The position numbers and the translations under genes are program-made. The notes under the pieces are model-generated. The model saw only the letters and a list, made by a program, of their open reading frames with translations. It ran no database searches and was not told the DNA's origin. A DNA stretch of 64,000 nucleotides. It comes from Pomphorhynchus laevis. Its lineage: Eukaryota > Acanthocephala > Palaeacanthocephala > Echinorhynchida > Pomphorhynchidae. Positions 30,269-41,720 of this stretch are shown piece by piece. The first letter of the stretch is position 1, and every line of letters begins with the position of its first letter. The DNA lies in NCBI GenBank assembly GCA_012934845.2, contig WNNJ02002384.1, positions 248,001 through 312,000 of the forward strand, in the 5' to 3' direction.

Positions 30269-32662
30269 CAAATAAAATTGCATAAAAGACTGAGCAATGG
30301 CGAATTTAATCTCTGTGTAAGAAATTTTCGAGTTGTACGGTGGTGACTGACAGTGCGGTGGCAACCTTTGCTACGAACATAGATTGTTGCCCAGATGGGT
30401 TTCGCACAGGAGATCTAGCTAACTTTAGTGATATTCATTCTATCTCTCAGATTTCCTATGATAGCAGCATACATTTTGGTTACTTAAATGTCCGCAGTCT
30501 TGTGGCGCAATATAATGAGTATGGTGTCTTCTGCATTTGTGAATCTTTGTTGCATCCTAATATATCCGACGACGTTGTTCGGATTCCCAACTACTATTTG
30601 CTACGTTCGGATTGTCAATCTGGTAGACGAAAAGGTGGTGTAGCCGCGTACTTCACTGTAGCATCGGTGTGTCTGACATACTTACTTTTTCGGATTCCAT
30701 TAGCTCTTCATTTGAAAATCTTTTGTTCTGAATCTTTCGAGGTAAGGTCAAAATTTATGTCTGTATATTTTATCGTTCCCCTTCAGCCTTCTCGGATTTC
30801 AACATACTGAGGCCATATATATGTCGTCTATGCTCCTCTACTCGATGTTTACTGGTCGGTGACTTTAACTTCCCCAACATTGATTGGGAAGGTCAGAGTT
30901 TGCGGTCATGCCTTCGACTTGAAAAGGAACTCGGTAGTTTCCTTCTCTTCGACTTGATGTTGGTCCAACATGTTTGACATCCTACGTACATCGGATCCGG
31001 TCCATTTTTGAGTTTGTTTTTACAAAAGTTATTGGCGATATTTCCAACATCTGCTATCATCCACCAGTAGGTAACAGTAATCACTGTTTATTGTCATAGT
31101 ATGTACATTGCCACGACGATCTGCCTTTACCTTTCACTCAAATCATTTATAGAAATTGGGCTAAAGTTGACATTAAGCAACTTCAAATATCATTTTCTAC
31201 CGACATCAACACGTATAATTCTTCTGTTTCAGAAAGTTATGAACACTTGTCAGCCCGCTTATTGTGTACGTGTAACGGTTTCACTCCATTACAACGCCCT
31301 AAATCGGGTATATCGCGCCCTCCTTGGTAGGACTATCAGGTCCGTTCAGCCCTGAAAATTCGAAACACATTATGTCATAAGTCTAGAACATATCACTCTA
31401 TTAGTAATGATTACACTGCTTCGCGGAATCTTTGAAACAGGCTACAAACTTCTCAGACTTTCTCCCTATTAGTCCTACTTGCGTGTTTTTCAAAATTCTC
31501 GAAAAACTAGTCTCAAAGCATATTCGACTTCATCTTAAAGAAACTGTATCATATTGGACTTACAACACGGATTTATGCCGAGCCGTTCTTGTTTAACTAA
31601 TTTAATAACAGCTTGTGAAAGATGTACGAACATCTTGAGTTCTAGATATGTTATCGAAGCTGTCTTTTTGGACTTTTCTAAGGCCTTCGACCGTGTCCCT
31701 AATGACGGTATCGTCTCAATGCTTGCTCACTATGGTTTCCATTTTCAGACCATTAAACAGGATTAAGAATTTGTTTATCTTTGCAGGTATTCCAAGTGAG
31801 AGTCGGTGTTCTTTCAAAGAGCTATGGGGTGCTTTCCGGTGTTACTCAAGGATCTGCTATTGGCCCTCTTATTTTTGTCGTATTTCTTAATGACCTGCTC
31901 CTGCATTTAAAAAACCCTGTTTTAGCATATGCTGATTTAAAAATCTGGACTTTTGTTCGTACTCCTACCGATTGTCGGTCACTACATGACGACCTGGACT
32001 GCCTTACTGAATGGTGTGAAGTCACTGGACTTATGTTAAACGTTGATAAGTGTTTTGATGAGAATGGGGAAGATTACTTCGTCGTTCCAGTATTGCATTG
32101 GTAGTCCGTTATTAAACGAAATTGAACACCATAAAGACTTAGGTGTAATAATTCATCGCTCTCTTAAGACACGCATGAATTTAGAGCGCGCAAGGATAAA
32201 AGCAACTAGGGCATTGTACTACATCAAAAGTACATTTCTCAGACTGTCACCTTCAATGCCTGATATATTATTTTCTTCACTAGTCTGCCCTCATCTGGAG
32301 TAATGCATCCTTGCATGCTTTCCTACGACTAAGCGAGAATTGCTCGACTATGAGTCGGTACTGAAGAGAGGTTCAAGGATATGCTTTAGGACTGGAACAT
32401 CCTAACGCATGCGGCTGCGTGCGCTAGGGATAAGCTCGATTCGTGACAGATTTGTCTTACTAGACTTGTACTGCCTTTGGGTGATTGTAAACAAATGGCC
32501 TCCCCGCTAGTATCCTTAGTTTGAGAAGTAGAACATTACGCGGTCACTCGAAATCGCTGTATACGCGGCCCCATTATCAATTGCCTACCAACTTTCGACT
32601 GTCACATCGCGCGCTCAACTTGTGGAATGTGTTGCCTGAGGAAGTCGTCGCTGCTTACTCAA

Positions 32663-32744
32663 TAAAGCACTTCAAGCAACTGTGCCAAGCATTGATGGAG
32701 CATCGACACTCACACTTCCACGGATATCTTGAATCCTGCTGATC
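32663..32744. repeat. 82-bp direct repeat, copy 1 (LINE 3' end)
   Basis: GCACTTCAAGCAACTGTGCC...CACTTCCACGGATATCTTGAA, the end of the plus-strand LINE ORF2. A copy with about ten differences stands at 33424-33505. Between them is an antisense LINE RT fragment. Confidence 0.8.
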
Positions 32745-32789
32745 TTGATGCTGACAATTTACTGAATTAACTTGTAATTTTTTTGATCA

Positions 32790-33420
32790 GTCAAAACAGC
32801 TTTTCAGCTAACGCCTTGTATTTAATAATAATTTCGTAAACAGTCGAAGTATGCGCTCTAATTGATCAAGTTCTGTACGCGTACATGGAAAGACTGCTGG
32901 CGACACATATTCTAATATCGGTCTTATAAGAGCATTATATAAACGCACAACACAAACGGGAGATGGATCTTTAAAGCAATTTTTGACAATATAGGTCATT
33001 CTTCTTGCTGAGTTACACATCCTATCAGTGTTAACACGTGTTTTCAGATTGTTTTGAACGAATATATCAAGATACTAAATGGACTGCGTAGTAACAACAA
33101 ACTCGTTACCAATAAAATATTCTTGACTCACATTGCTATGACCAAATCTCATATGTGCACACTTTTAAATATTCAATACAATTCCCGTGTTTAAGGACCA
33201 TCGATAAACAATGTTTAGGATATTTTGAAAGTTATTTCGATCATTTTCGGTTTTAGTCAATGATCATACCTTTACACCATCAACGAAAGCTAAAACATTA
33301 CAATTTCAAGTAAACCTAGGTAGCTAAGTTATATAGATGTTAAACACATTGGTCTAGGACTGATCCCTATGGTACCTTTAGGTGATAGGACGAAAAGACG
33401 ATATACATTGACCTACACGA
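32790..33420 (-). mobile_element. CR1-like LINE RT fragment, antisense
   Basis: From 33420 downwards, relics of 'GV.QGS..GP' (near 33370), VLAFVDGV (YADD equivalent, near 33275-33300) and CAHMRFGHSN (near 33140). They are followed by 33020-32808: MTYIVKNCFKDPSPVCVVRL, YNALIRPILEYVSPAVFPC and ELDQLERILRLFTKLLL. These are the RT motif C to C-terminal landmarks of the CR1 type. It is flanked by the 82-bp direct repeat. Confidence 0.7.
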
Positions 33421-33423
33421 ATA

Positions 33424-33505
33424 TCAAAGCACTTCAAGCACTTCAAGCGACTGTGCCAAGCATGGATGGAGCATCGACACTCGTACTTCCACGAATATCT
33501 TAAAT
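33424..33505. repeat. 82-bp direct repeat, copy 2
   Basis: Diverged copy of 32663-32744 (e.g. GCGACTGTGCCAAGCATGGATGGAGC). Confidence 0.8.
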
Positions 33506-34399
33506 CCTGCTCATGGTTTGACATCCAATGCTTACTTTCAAAGCATCTGCTCCGTCATGCTTTTCGAGTCTATCACCGCTATCTCTGACGTAATATTCGC
33601 TTGCTCACTCCAAAAGAACCGAATAGACTTTATCAGACGAAACGGGAAGTTGGAATAGCTCTGGGAGTGAAGCATTTAAAGAGAAAAGAGGATTCAATTG
33701 GCATATGGGTAGAGAGGGATTACATAGTATTGTTGTCTTGTATAATGAAATATTTAATAACCGCCACGGCTAAATACTGTCTTGTGAGGACTAACAAGCA
33801 CCTAAACTAATTTCAGTTTTGCTGTTATATTCTCTTATTATTGATATAGAGCTGTAGCCAAAATGGCTATTTAGCCCGTTTACAAATTGCACAATTCAAA
33901 TTAATACAAATATTAAGGGAATTTTGGGCAATTTTCGTTTATTATATTAAAATCTTGAATTGCGGATTTAAATAGCTATAGATAGGAGCTCACTACTTCG
34001 TATGGAAGACATTTCTATGATCTAATCGATCTGTGTGATAGTCTGGCAAGTTTCGAGCAATGGTCATGTGATAATGTTTTTAGTGACATGGAATTACTCC
34101 TGTGAGATTGTCATCATTTAACGTTATTCATTTAGATAGGTACCCCTCGTGATTTCTGACCATATGTCACATTGCTGTCATATCTTATGAAAACAGTCTA
34201 GCGAGGATACTCTGCACATTATGAATTGACAACCTGTCCCTATAATTCTGTCGATTTGATTTCAAGCTTTGGAAATGCGTCTATCTGTATATGTACTTGT
34301 CTTGAGGCTACAGTATTATTATTAATGTTTCAACAGCACATAAAAGCATGGCTTAATTGGCTGGTTCACTGCAGAAAAAAAGAAAATATAATAAAAGTA
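33506..34399. other. No gene recognised
   Basis: A 69-codon plus frame (33601-33810, MLTPKEPNRLYQTKREVG...) has no recognisable domain. The rest is moderately AT-rich. It may include the 3' UTR of the minus-strand LINE that ends at 34400. Confidence 0.35.
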
Positions 34400-35930
34400 T
34401 CACAAATACGGAAAAGCAGCTTTCCCCATGGCATCCTCCATCCGTAATTTCTTTTTGAATTCGTTGATATTGCTACTGAACACTGTTGACTCTCCAAGCC
34501 TATTCCACAGAGATACAACTCGCCGATCAAATTGGACAGCTCGTGATTTTCTTATCCTTTCACGTCGCAGGGTTAAACCATGGCCTCGGAGGATATTGGA
34601 TGAGCGCAAATGAAGACAATCTCGAAGTGGATGATCCAAATCATTAAGAATTTGCCAGACCATACTCATATCGATGTACCGGCGGGTCCACGTGACAGTC
34701 TCAAGTCTAAGTGCTTTTAATCGATCAGGGTACGACAAAAATTTCAGTTGCGGTGCTAGCTTGGTAGCTCTATGAAGTACCCTCTCTGAACTAATATGTT
34801 CTTTTGAATTTTGGGGATACACACACGGCGCAGTATATAGAAGACGGCTCAACACATGAGCAAAGATTAGCGGACGTAGGGCAAATTGATTGAGTGCAAT
34901 GAAAGTGCGTCGAAGTTGACCGATTATCCCCAACGCATTTGAACAAGCATGTTCAGTATGTGTGACGGTACTCAAATCACTATTTATCCACACTCCCAAG
35001 TCCTTATATTTGTTCACTCGTTCTATATCACTGCTTTGAAAGCTATAATTAACTAAAGATTGAGCATTTCCGCCACGAACACGTAAATGTTTGCATTTTG
35101 ATATATTTACAATCAACCTATTGAGCAGAGCCCAATTTTCGACTTCATCGATATCCCGTTGCAGTTTAACTATATCATTGGGTGAACGAATTGTCCGCCA
35201 GATTTTCAAATCGTCTGCATATAAAAGCATCCGAGAATCAATAAATTCCGGGATATCGTTGATGTAGACGCTAAATAACAATGGACCCAATACTGAACCT
35301 TGAGGCACCCCTATATTACATGGCCGCGAAGAAGAGTAAAAATTATCTACATGCACACAATAACTACGATTGCTTAAAAACGATTCAATCCATCTAACAA
35401 GCAAAAATGGAATGCCACTTTTCTCTAGTTTATTTAGGAGGAATCTATGGTCTACTGTATCAAATGCCTTAGAGAAATCGAAGAATATAATGTCAGTAGC
35501 AATGGATACGGTTTTATAAGCTGACTAATCAAGATGGGCAGCGAGTAGATTAGTAACTGTCGAATAACCCTTACGGAAACCATGTTGCTCAGAAGCTATT
35601 ACATTATTCTCACTATAAAGCTTGACCATATATCCATGTATAATTCGCTCTAACATTCTACAACATAAGCAAGTAATACTTACTGGTCTGTAATTGTCTA
35701 CTGAAGATCTATCACCCTTTTTGAAGATGGGGTGAATGATCGATTGTTTCCACTCTTTTGGCAGATTCGTATCAATAATAGATTGTCGAAATATGTTACA
35801 ATAATTCCCAGATCTTTAACCAATTGTAGAAAGGCTGAAGATTATACGAGTCAACACATAATTCATTTCATGATCATTTTTTGTGCAAGCAAAACATTAG
35901 AAACCAGAAAAATTCATAATCCTTAAAGCT
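34400..35930 (-). mobile_element. Family B-type CR1-like LINE, RT well preserved
   Basis: The RT frame is open from 35523 to the stop at 34400. In order: DIIFFDFSKAFDTVDHRFL (motif A), LVRWIESFLSNRSYCV, IGVPQGSVLGPLLFSVYIND (motif B), LLYADDLKIWRTI (motif C), NISKCKHLRV, YKDLGVWINSDL, VLHRATKLAPQLKFLS, NILRGHGLTLRRERI and RVVSLWNRLGESTVF. Upstream (35770-35530) RT N-terminal sequence continues past one in-frame stop (TAG near 35521): PKEWKQSIIHPIFKKGD, YRPVSITCLCCRMLERII, EQHGFRKGYSTVTNLL. It is 5'-truncated, with no endonuclease found. This is the second-best RT of the window. Confidence 0.92.
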
Positions 35931-36239
35931 ATTTACAAAAATAATAAATTTGCTTACACAAAATAGGGTTGATTCGCGAATAAAAACACACAAGCAGTTC
36001 ACATATTAGGATATTTGACGGACACAAATTCTATTTACACAAAATTAAGCAGGACATTGTGGTAACCTTATGCGCGTGTCGGTATCGTTGTAAACGATTG
36101 TAATAAAGAAATTAAACTATAAATTAGACATTTAATAATAATAAAATAATAAAGACTTTCTTAACTACACAAAAAAAAGAAAAAGAAACATGCAATAAAC
36201 CAGATCAGACACAACAATAGAAAGTCAGTAGCTCTTCAG
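35931..36239. other. AT-rich spacer
   Basis: No gene. Short unique AT-rich sequence between two antisense LINEs. The 3' tail of the Jockey/I-like LINE should end near 36180-36240, where A-rich runs (on plus) occur. Confidence 0.4.
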
Positions 36240-36440
36240 TCTTCTAACTCTTTTCTTCTTCTATGGCCTCAGGTCCAGGGGGATCTGAGCCCCCCAACCG
36301 ATCCAACACGCCGCCTTCCGACTGAACCACCCGGGGTCTTTCACCCCCCCCCGAAGAGTCTAATCGGCGCGGACTATGCTGGGTAAACGAGAGAGGAGGA
36401 GCTTAAGAAACCTTAGCCTTTGCTCTAAGGGACGTTCTCT

Positions 36441-37379
36441 TTAAAAGAAGACACAAATCCCGAAATAGCCCAGGTGTCCCAAAGGCGCACCTGGGTTTTT
36501 CCTTTCAATGACATATGCTGGGCCCGTTTCAGAGGCCCACCTAGCTTTCTTCAGGATACGTTTTAGTCTATCCAGGTCAGCTTTCGCCGACCAGTTCACC
36601 GTAACGGTGAACCCCAGGTATTTTACTCGACTTGTGAAGGTGGGAAGTGGTTCAGAGGCAAATATGGAGGAGAGCGCAGAGAGTGCTAATCTCTTAAGTT
36701 TTTGCTTTGTAGCAGGTGTGCCATGAAAGACGACCACCTGCGATTTAGCTGAGTTTAAAATAAGATTGGATATGGGTAACTGATCTTTTAATCTTAAAAA
36801 GAAACGGCTGATGTCAGAGACTACGTCTTTACACCTGTGTCCAGTGAACAGGGCTGTGGTGTCATCAGCGTACACCACAAGACGTTGTTCGCGTTTAAAT
36901 ATTTTGAATAGTTTAATAGAGGCAGCAAGATATAAGATAGGAGAAAGTGGGGATCCTTGAGGTACACCCGTAATAGGGTAGAACTGACGCGCATCAGGGT
37001 CGTCTTCATAGTAGAATCGCTTGGTGTACAGGATCTCCACCCTGTTCACAATTCTCGCAGGCAACCCGAGGGACCTGAGAGAAGAGATCACAAAAGGAAT
37101 GGAGATGCGGTCAAATGCAGCAGAAAAGTCAAGGAAAACAGCCACAACTAGACGATGGCTATTATCCCGACAAAACTGCTCCACCTCACCAACTGCTGAA
37201 TGGACCGAGCGACCTTTGACGAACCCATGAAAACCTGGAGGGATCAAATTACGCCTACTTAAATGGTCGCGGATTTTACGCGCAAGCGCTTTTTCGTAAA
37301 TCGACACGAGGGCATTTTGAATCGAAATGGGTCGCAGATCTTTAGGGCATGAGCAGGATTTTTTTAGGAATAAAAACAC
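36441..37379 (-). CDS. LINE reverse transcriptase (Jockey/I-like)
   Basis: A 312-codon frame. Contains DLRPISIQNALVSIYEKALA, IPPGFHGFVKGRSVHSAVGE, VVAVFLDFSAAFDRISIPF (motif A), ITGVPQGSPLSPILYLAASI (motif B), RLVVYADDTTALFTGHR (motif C) and LILNSAKSQVVVFHG, then TSRVKYLGFTVTVNWS (the 'YLG' landmark) and LKRILKKARWA. The catalytic Asp residues are all present. It ends soon after APLGHLGYFGICVFF, shorter than usual for this class, so the C-terminus is probably truncated or frameshifted. Confidence 0.88.
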   Translation of the reverse strand: MFLFLKKSCSCPKDLRPISIQNALVSIYEKALARKIRDHLSRRNLIPPGFHGFVKGRSVHSAVGEVEQFCRDNSHRLVVAVFLDFSAAFDRISIPFVISSLRSLGLPARIVNRVEILYTKRFYYEDDPDARQFYPITGVPQGSPLSPILYLAASIKLFKIFKREQRLVVYADDTTALFTGHRCKDVVSDISRFFLRLKDQLPISNLILNSAKSQVVVFHGTPATKQKLKRLALSALSSIFASEPLPTFTSRVKYLGFTVTVNWSAKADLDRLKRILKKARWASETGPAYVIERKNPGAPLGHLGYFGICVFF

Positions 37380-37677
37380 GCTTGCTAATATTGATGCCTG
37401 CTACATCGGATGGGGAGGCTAAAAGCATTGTGACGGCCACCTCTCTTCTCTGATCAGCTGTCAAAAGCTGACAGACACGAGAGGAAAGTGGAACGACGGA
37501 TTTGGAGATGCCCGGGAGTGGACCCCAGGAGTTAAGGATATCCGTAACAGATAGATCCCTACTCCTGAAGTTACACCAAGGCGGGATTGGTTGAGGTGAT
37601 AGAGTGGCTCCATAGTTGTGTAGGGCCAGTGACTCCTCTAAAACTTTATAAAGGCCTACATTCCCTATCCAACGCAA
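37342..37677 (-). CDS. LINE endonuclease-RT linker frame
   Basis: 111 codons between endonuclease and RT: LSVTDILNSWGPLPGISKSV, LLTADQRREVAVTMLLASP, DVAGINISKRVFIPKK. It corresponds to the linker and start of RT ('..IP..F...VIPIPKK..P'). The RT frame starts 37 nt before this frame stops, so one shift separates them. Confidence 0.6.
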   Translation of the reverse strand: MRWIGNVGLYKVLEESLALHNYGATLSPQPIPPWCNFRSRDLSVTDILNSWGPLPGISKSVVPLSSRVCQLLTADQRREVAVTMLLASPSDVAGINISKRVFIPKKILLMP

Positions 37678-37971
37678 TGCTCTATCCTTCCAGCAAACAA
37701 ACTTCTTCTTGAAAATCTTCCAAAAGGAAGACTGAGAAGGATTAAGGCGAGCGATACTCGTCCTATCCCTACTCAGCTGGAACCTGTATCTAGTGCTCCA
37801 GTATTCATTCGAGAGGGCCTGTTTGGCGGAAGCAGAGAGATTAGGGAGGTTCAGTAATTTTGCTAGGACCTTGAGTTTTGTCGGAGTGGGATTGTATATA
37901 CGACCTTTATAGGTAGTCGATAGAATCGCGGTAGCTTACGAAAGAGGTAGGTATTAAATTTGGTCAAACTC

Positions 37972-38715
37972 TCATTTCCTATTAAGGGAGAGTTGGATAG
38001 CCGCTTGAAAGAGGGCCACTCTGATCGGATCAAAGTGAAACCTCCTTCGAAGCAACATATCTTCCTGAATCCTCCAACGAATTAGGTCATGAGAGGTGGA
38101 CAATTGCTGACGCGACTGCTCCGTGCAGAAGGATTTTAACAACCACCTCGAGTGAAGCAGTAAAATGTCGAGGATAGAATTTGTTGATGCGCAATGAAAG
38201 GTAGGTGACGGGGGTTTGTGAATAAGATAACCGTTCCTAGCTCTGCGAAGTGCTGCATTGATCCAACGACCAGTTCTGTCGTTGAAATCTCCAAGTATCA
38301 TGTCGTAGCCGCTGTCGATAATACTATCCAGGGTGACACGGTTTTTGTGTATCTCCCCAGGACGGATGTAGGCATTGGCAAGACTGAGGCGTTTACCGTT
38401 CTTACAGAGTGAAACTACTAAACAAGACATGGCTGGACATGAATAGTTTAATAGGAGGGAGGACCTTAAAGAGCACTTAATTAAGGTCAAGAGTCCTTGA
38501 GATGGAGAGGAGTGAGGAGGGGTTATGTACGGAGTATAGTGGGAACAAATGTGCTTTGGGATAAATCGAGTAATGTCCTTGGGTAGACGGATAGACCGCG
38601 TCTCTTGGAGGACTATAACATCTGCATCTCTACCAGATAGAAGTCTAAGGGCGGAAGCACCTCCCGAGTTCCACTGAAGGATATTCAGTGAAAAAGGCTC
38701 ACAAGTACTCTGCAT
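37972..38715 (-). CDS. LINE APE-type endonuclease
   Basis: 247 codons: FSLNILQWNSGGASALRLL (N-terminal 'I..WN..G'), DVIVLQETRS (catalytic Glu), GLLTLIKCSLR, LANAYIRPGEI, MILGDFNDRTGRWI (catalytic GDFN), STNSILDILLLHSRWLL, TSHDLIRWRI (final His, with SHD for SDH). All catalytic landmarks of the APE-like nuclease that nicks the target for priming are in order. Confidence 0.88.
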   Translation of the reverse strand: MQSTCEPFSLNILQWNSGGASALRLLSGRDADVIVLQETRSIRLPKDITRFIPKHICSHYTPYITPPHSSPSQGLLTLIKCSLRSSLLLNYSCPAMSCLVVSLCKNGKRLSLANAYIRPGEIHKNRVTLDSIIDSGYDMILGDFNDRTGRWINAALRRARNGYLIHKPPSPTFHCASTNSILDILLLHSRWLLKSFCTEQSRQQLSTSHDLIRWRIQEDMLLRRRFHFDPIRVALFQAAIQLSLNRK

Positions 38716-38758
38716 TGTGATGGATTAGTTGGATGGGGGATTGCCTACCTAGACAAAG

Positions 38759-39972
38759 CTAGGAACGGGAAGGTTCCCCTTTCCCGTCACTAGAACCATC
38801 CGGGGCAGGTACTTGCCCATGGGCAGTATCTTCATTTCCCCTATTAGTCTTCTGTTGGATTAGCTTCCCAATCTTGAGCGGGGGAACGGCATGGGCTGAA
38901 GCCCCTCTCTTTTTCGACTCCGGAACCGAGGAAACAGGAAGCACAGGATTAGTCCCGATAACGGTTAGGATAGAGCGTACTAACTCCTCCATCTGCCGAA
39001 GAGCATTCGAAGTCTTTAAGTCGATAATCCGTAGAATGTCAGCGTCATCCATACGTGGAGCTGCAGCGACCGCGAAGGACTTAGCCGGATTGGGCGGTTT
39101 TAACAAGAATAATTGTCTATATTCTTTGAATAGAGAGCATTTCCTGCTCCAAGCAGGATGGCACCCCCCGCAATTCGAGCAGGAAAGGGGGGCCTCGCAG
39201 CGATCGGTAGTTGTAAGAGAAGGACAGCTGGTAGAGCTACAGACCCCACACGAAAGGGTCCCACTGCAACTGGAGGCCCAGTGTCCCCATTTGTGACACC
39301 GGCTGCAGTGGGGATAGGTCAGATCATCCCTCTCTGTGATCGTGAATTTAATATTAAAACCCATAAAGGGATTCGACGTAGAATTAGACAGGGATTCAGC
39401 AATATTTACGGGAGCATTGCAAAAGCCAACCTGGATAGGGTTCCCGTCCTTACCCCGGATTGACCTCAGATTGGTGACCTTGAATTTTGCCATAAAAGAA
39501 CGCATATCTTCTTCTTCCATTGAACAGGGAAGATTTGAAACTTTTAGCGATGCTAGGATAGGCTTGGATGAAATTTCACCATATTCAGCTAAATTGGCGG
39601 AGAAGTACTCCATGTAGTTTGCGGCAAGGTCATTCGAGACAAAAGAAATCTTCACCTCCGCAGGGTGTAACCTAACAGAGTTAAATAGAACCCTGTTCTG
39701 AAACTGTTTGGTGAAGGATCTCAAAAATTTGTTGTAGAGATCGTGTTTTTCAGTCGGTTTCTTAACTTTAATTATTAGCAAATTCTTTAATTTAGGAATG
39801 GGGGAAGCACCTCCCCATCACCTGATACCATAGAAAAATTACTAACCTTGTTACTTGGATCTGTAGTTAGATTTACCTTTAATTTGTCTTTTTTTGTAGG
39901 ATTATCATTGATTTTTGAATGATTTTTGCTGCTATCGTTTGAAAGCTCCGACATTACTTGTACATTGTTCAT
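38759..39972 (-). CDS. LINE ORF1 (gag-like with zinc knuckles)
   Basis: Starts MNNVQVMSELSNDSS (39972). After a C run near 39800 the frame changes, then PKLKNLLIIKVKKPTEKH continues to the stop at 38759. The central region (ISSKPILASLKVSNL, EEEDMRSFMAKFKVTNLRS, GFNIKFTITERDDL) resembles the RRM/PRE_C2HC-type gag region of Jockey elements. The Cys segment YPHCSRCHKWGHWASSC and CSNCGGCHPAWSRKC gives two CCHC-like knuckles. It binds LINE RNA. The C-terminal stretch is basic (KKRGASAHAVPPLKIGKL). Confidence 0.85.
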
Positions 39973-39975
39973 TTG

Positions 39976-41539
39976 CTCACTTCATACGATTGATTAGACA
40001 TTTAAAATAGCTATCATATTTGCCATTTTAAACTTTTTATTGCTGCATTGTTATTTAAAATAATTCCAGTACTTATTTTTAAGCTTTATAAAATGTCGTA
40101 ACATTCGACTTCTCTTTTTACTATTGATTGTTTTGCACTTTTTTATTTCGTGTGAAATAAAAAGCACAATATTTTTATGACGTTCATAAAAAGCACGGAA
40201 AGAACAGCAGTAAAAATTACTATATCCTGCGTCGACATTTTGATAAATTCCTTTTAAATAAAAGAATTAAAAGATACGATTTAAGAAATTAATTAAAAGA
40301 AATGATTTAAGAAAAATAATTCGCATGAAATCAAGACGATTAACATGAAAACAATTAACATGTTAACAAGTTAACATGTTAATCGTTAACATGTTAACGA
40401 TTAACAATTAACATATAGCAATTAATTGTAGAAATATTAATTAATTTTCCAATTAATTATTAATTAGAAACTAATATCTGCAATTTATATTCATCAATAA
40501 TTTTATCATTAATAATTTCATATTATCATCAATAATTTTCATCATTAATTACACAATAATTTTAAATTTATATAAAATTATTATATTTATATTTTTAAAT
40601 ATAATATTAAAATTTTTAAATTTATATTTTTCGAACCCATCACTTTCTGGGGATTTAAATGAGGCCAAAAGGTGACGCAGCTCTCACAATACGCTAATTT
40701 TAAATCTGCTAATTTTCAAGCAAGTTTAATGGATTTTTATTTTTCTAAATTTTATTCTAGATCATATATAGTTAAATTTTATAGTTCAATTCCTAAATTA
40801 CATCAAAGAATTAAATGAAATAAATCTTTATTAATTCTTAATTATTTTAAAATAATAAATCACGATTAAATTAAAAATTGAAATTTCTTTAAGTGAGTCC
40901 TCTTCATTAATTTTTTAATTAAAAAAATTAATTAAGAAAAATTCTAACTGTAGAATCAGTTAGCTGATCTTATTTGAACAATAAAAGCAAGTAATTTATA
41001 ATAAACGCTTACTTTTATTTCAAAATTGATGCATTGTTTATTTATTTGTCAATTCATAAAAATTAACCTTTATTTTAAATTTCAATTTTTTATTTTAACT
41101 TGATATAAATATAAACAAAAATAAAATAATAAATCGTATAAAATCTTATATAGACGATATCCACTGAATTTGCGTAATAGAAAAAATGCATTAAACTTTT
41201 AGAATTAAAGAATTGTTATAGAGATTAGGATTAAAATCTTATATTTTTATTAACGAATTTTTATTTATCCATTGAATTTTTATTTATTCTTATAAATAGA
41301 GTAATATGGTGTTTATAAAAATTATTAGTGATCATCGGATCTATATTATCAGGTTTCGACAAAAAAATTTTAACTCAACACAGTGGACATATGAATGCCA
41401 ATATTTCATCATTGGCATGAAATCCATCATCGTTGAACGTTATACATTTATAATATCTCAGACATCTGATTTGATAATTAAATTTAAGTATCTAATTAGG
41501 CCGCAATTATGTATTTACATAGAGGAATAATGTTGGGCT
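39976..41539. other. AT-rich gene-free stretch
   Basis: No coding sequence. Around 40340-40400 there are nested dyads of GTTAACATGTTAAC type (TTAACATGTTAACAAGTTAACATGTTAAT). At 40980-41160 an inverse fragment of the dispersed repeat lies next to TCAATTCATAAAAATTAACC. A 74-codon plus frame at 41306-41530 has no domain. Confidence 0.45.
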
Positions 41540-41720
41540 CCTAGAGAAACCTAATAACATGGCAGTTCATTCTGATGACCTCAAATCCTTACTCTTGTAC
41601 ATCTTATGTTGCTTATTAATCAATTCATAAAAATTGATCTTTATTTTAAATTTTGACTTCATATAAATATAGATTGACTAACATCTTATATAATTATTTA
41701 TTATGTATCTTTATCTTAAT
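41540..41720 (-). repeat. Dispersed repeat, inverse copy 4
   Basis: Read on minus: AAAATTTAAAATAAAGATCA, TTTTTATGAATTGATTAATA, ACATAAGATGTACAAGAGTA, GGTCATCAGAATGAACTGCC: the same order as copies 1-3. Confidence 0.6.

Larger units (their letters stand above)
29150..32745 (+). mobile_element. Family B CR1-like LINE, near full length, decayed
   Basis: ORF1 starts around 29150-29290 with a finger relic (FNGRFLCRRCATCV). Its RNA-binding part lies near 29850-30120 (ISGVKKSGSGDAQVRLDDDV, ILSTREHVDLLLHHRSRLLG). An antisense family A 3' end is inserted at 30143-30268. ORF2 endonuclease begins at 30340 with HFGYLNVRSLVAQYNEY, FCICESLLHPNISDDVV, LLRSDCQSGRRKGGVAAYF. RT occupies 31440-32745: FLPISPTCVFFKILEKLV-like sequence, LQHGFMPSRSCLTNL, AVFLDFSKAFDRVP, GVTQGSAIGPLIFVVFLNDL, VLAYADLKIW (third Asp/Asp pair reduced to AD-L), HKDLGVIIHRSL, LRGHSKSLYTRP and RALNLWNVLPEEVVAA. 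There are many frame changes; it is not active. Confidence 0.85.
36240..39975 (-). mobile_element. Jockey/I-like LINE with ORF1, endonuclease and RT
   Basis: The most complete LINE here, about 3.7 kb and GC-richer than its surroundings. ORF1 (39972-38759) is gag-like. The APE endonuclease lies at 38715-37972. A linker (37677-37342) and RT (37379-36441) follow. The 3' UTR includes C/G-rich sequence at 36240-36420 with CCCCCC runs. No second copy of this family occurs in the window. Breaks are few: a frame change in ORF1 at a C run near 39800, a break between endonuclease and RT, and an early end of RT. Confidence 0.9.

Noticed and set aside
33601-33810. 69-codon plus-strand ORF
   Set aside because: No domain, no conserved neighbour, and the length is expected by chance.
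38874-39617. Three overlapping plus-strand frames (140, 101 and 93 codons)
   Set aside because: They are antisense shadows of the minus-strand LINE ORF1 with its zinc knuckles.
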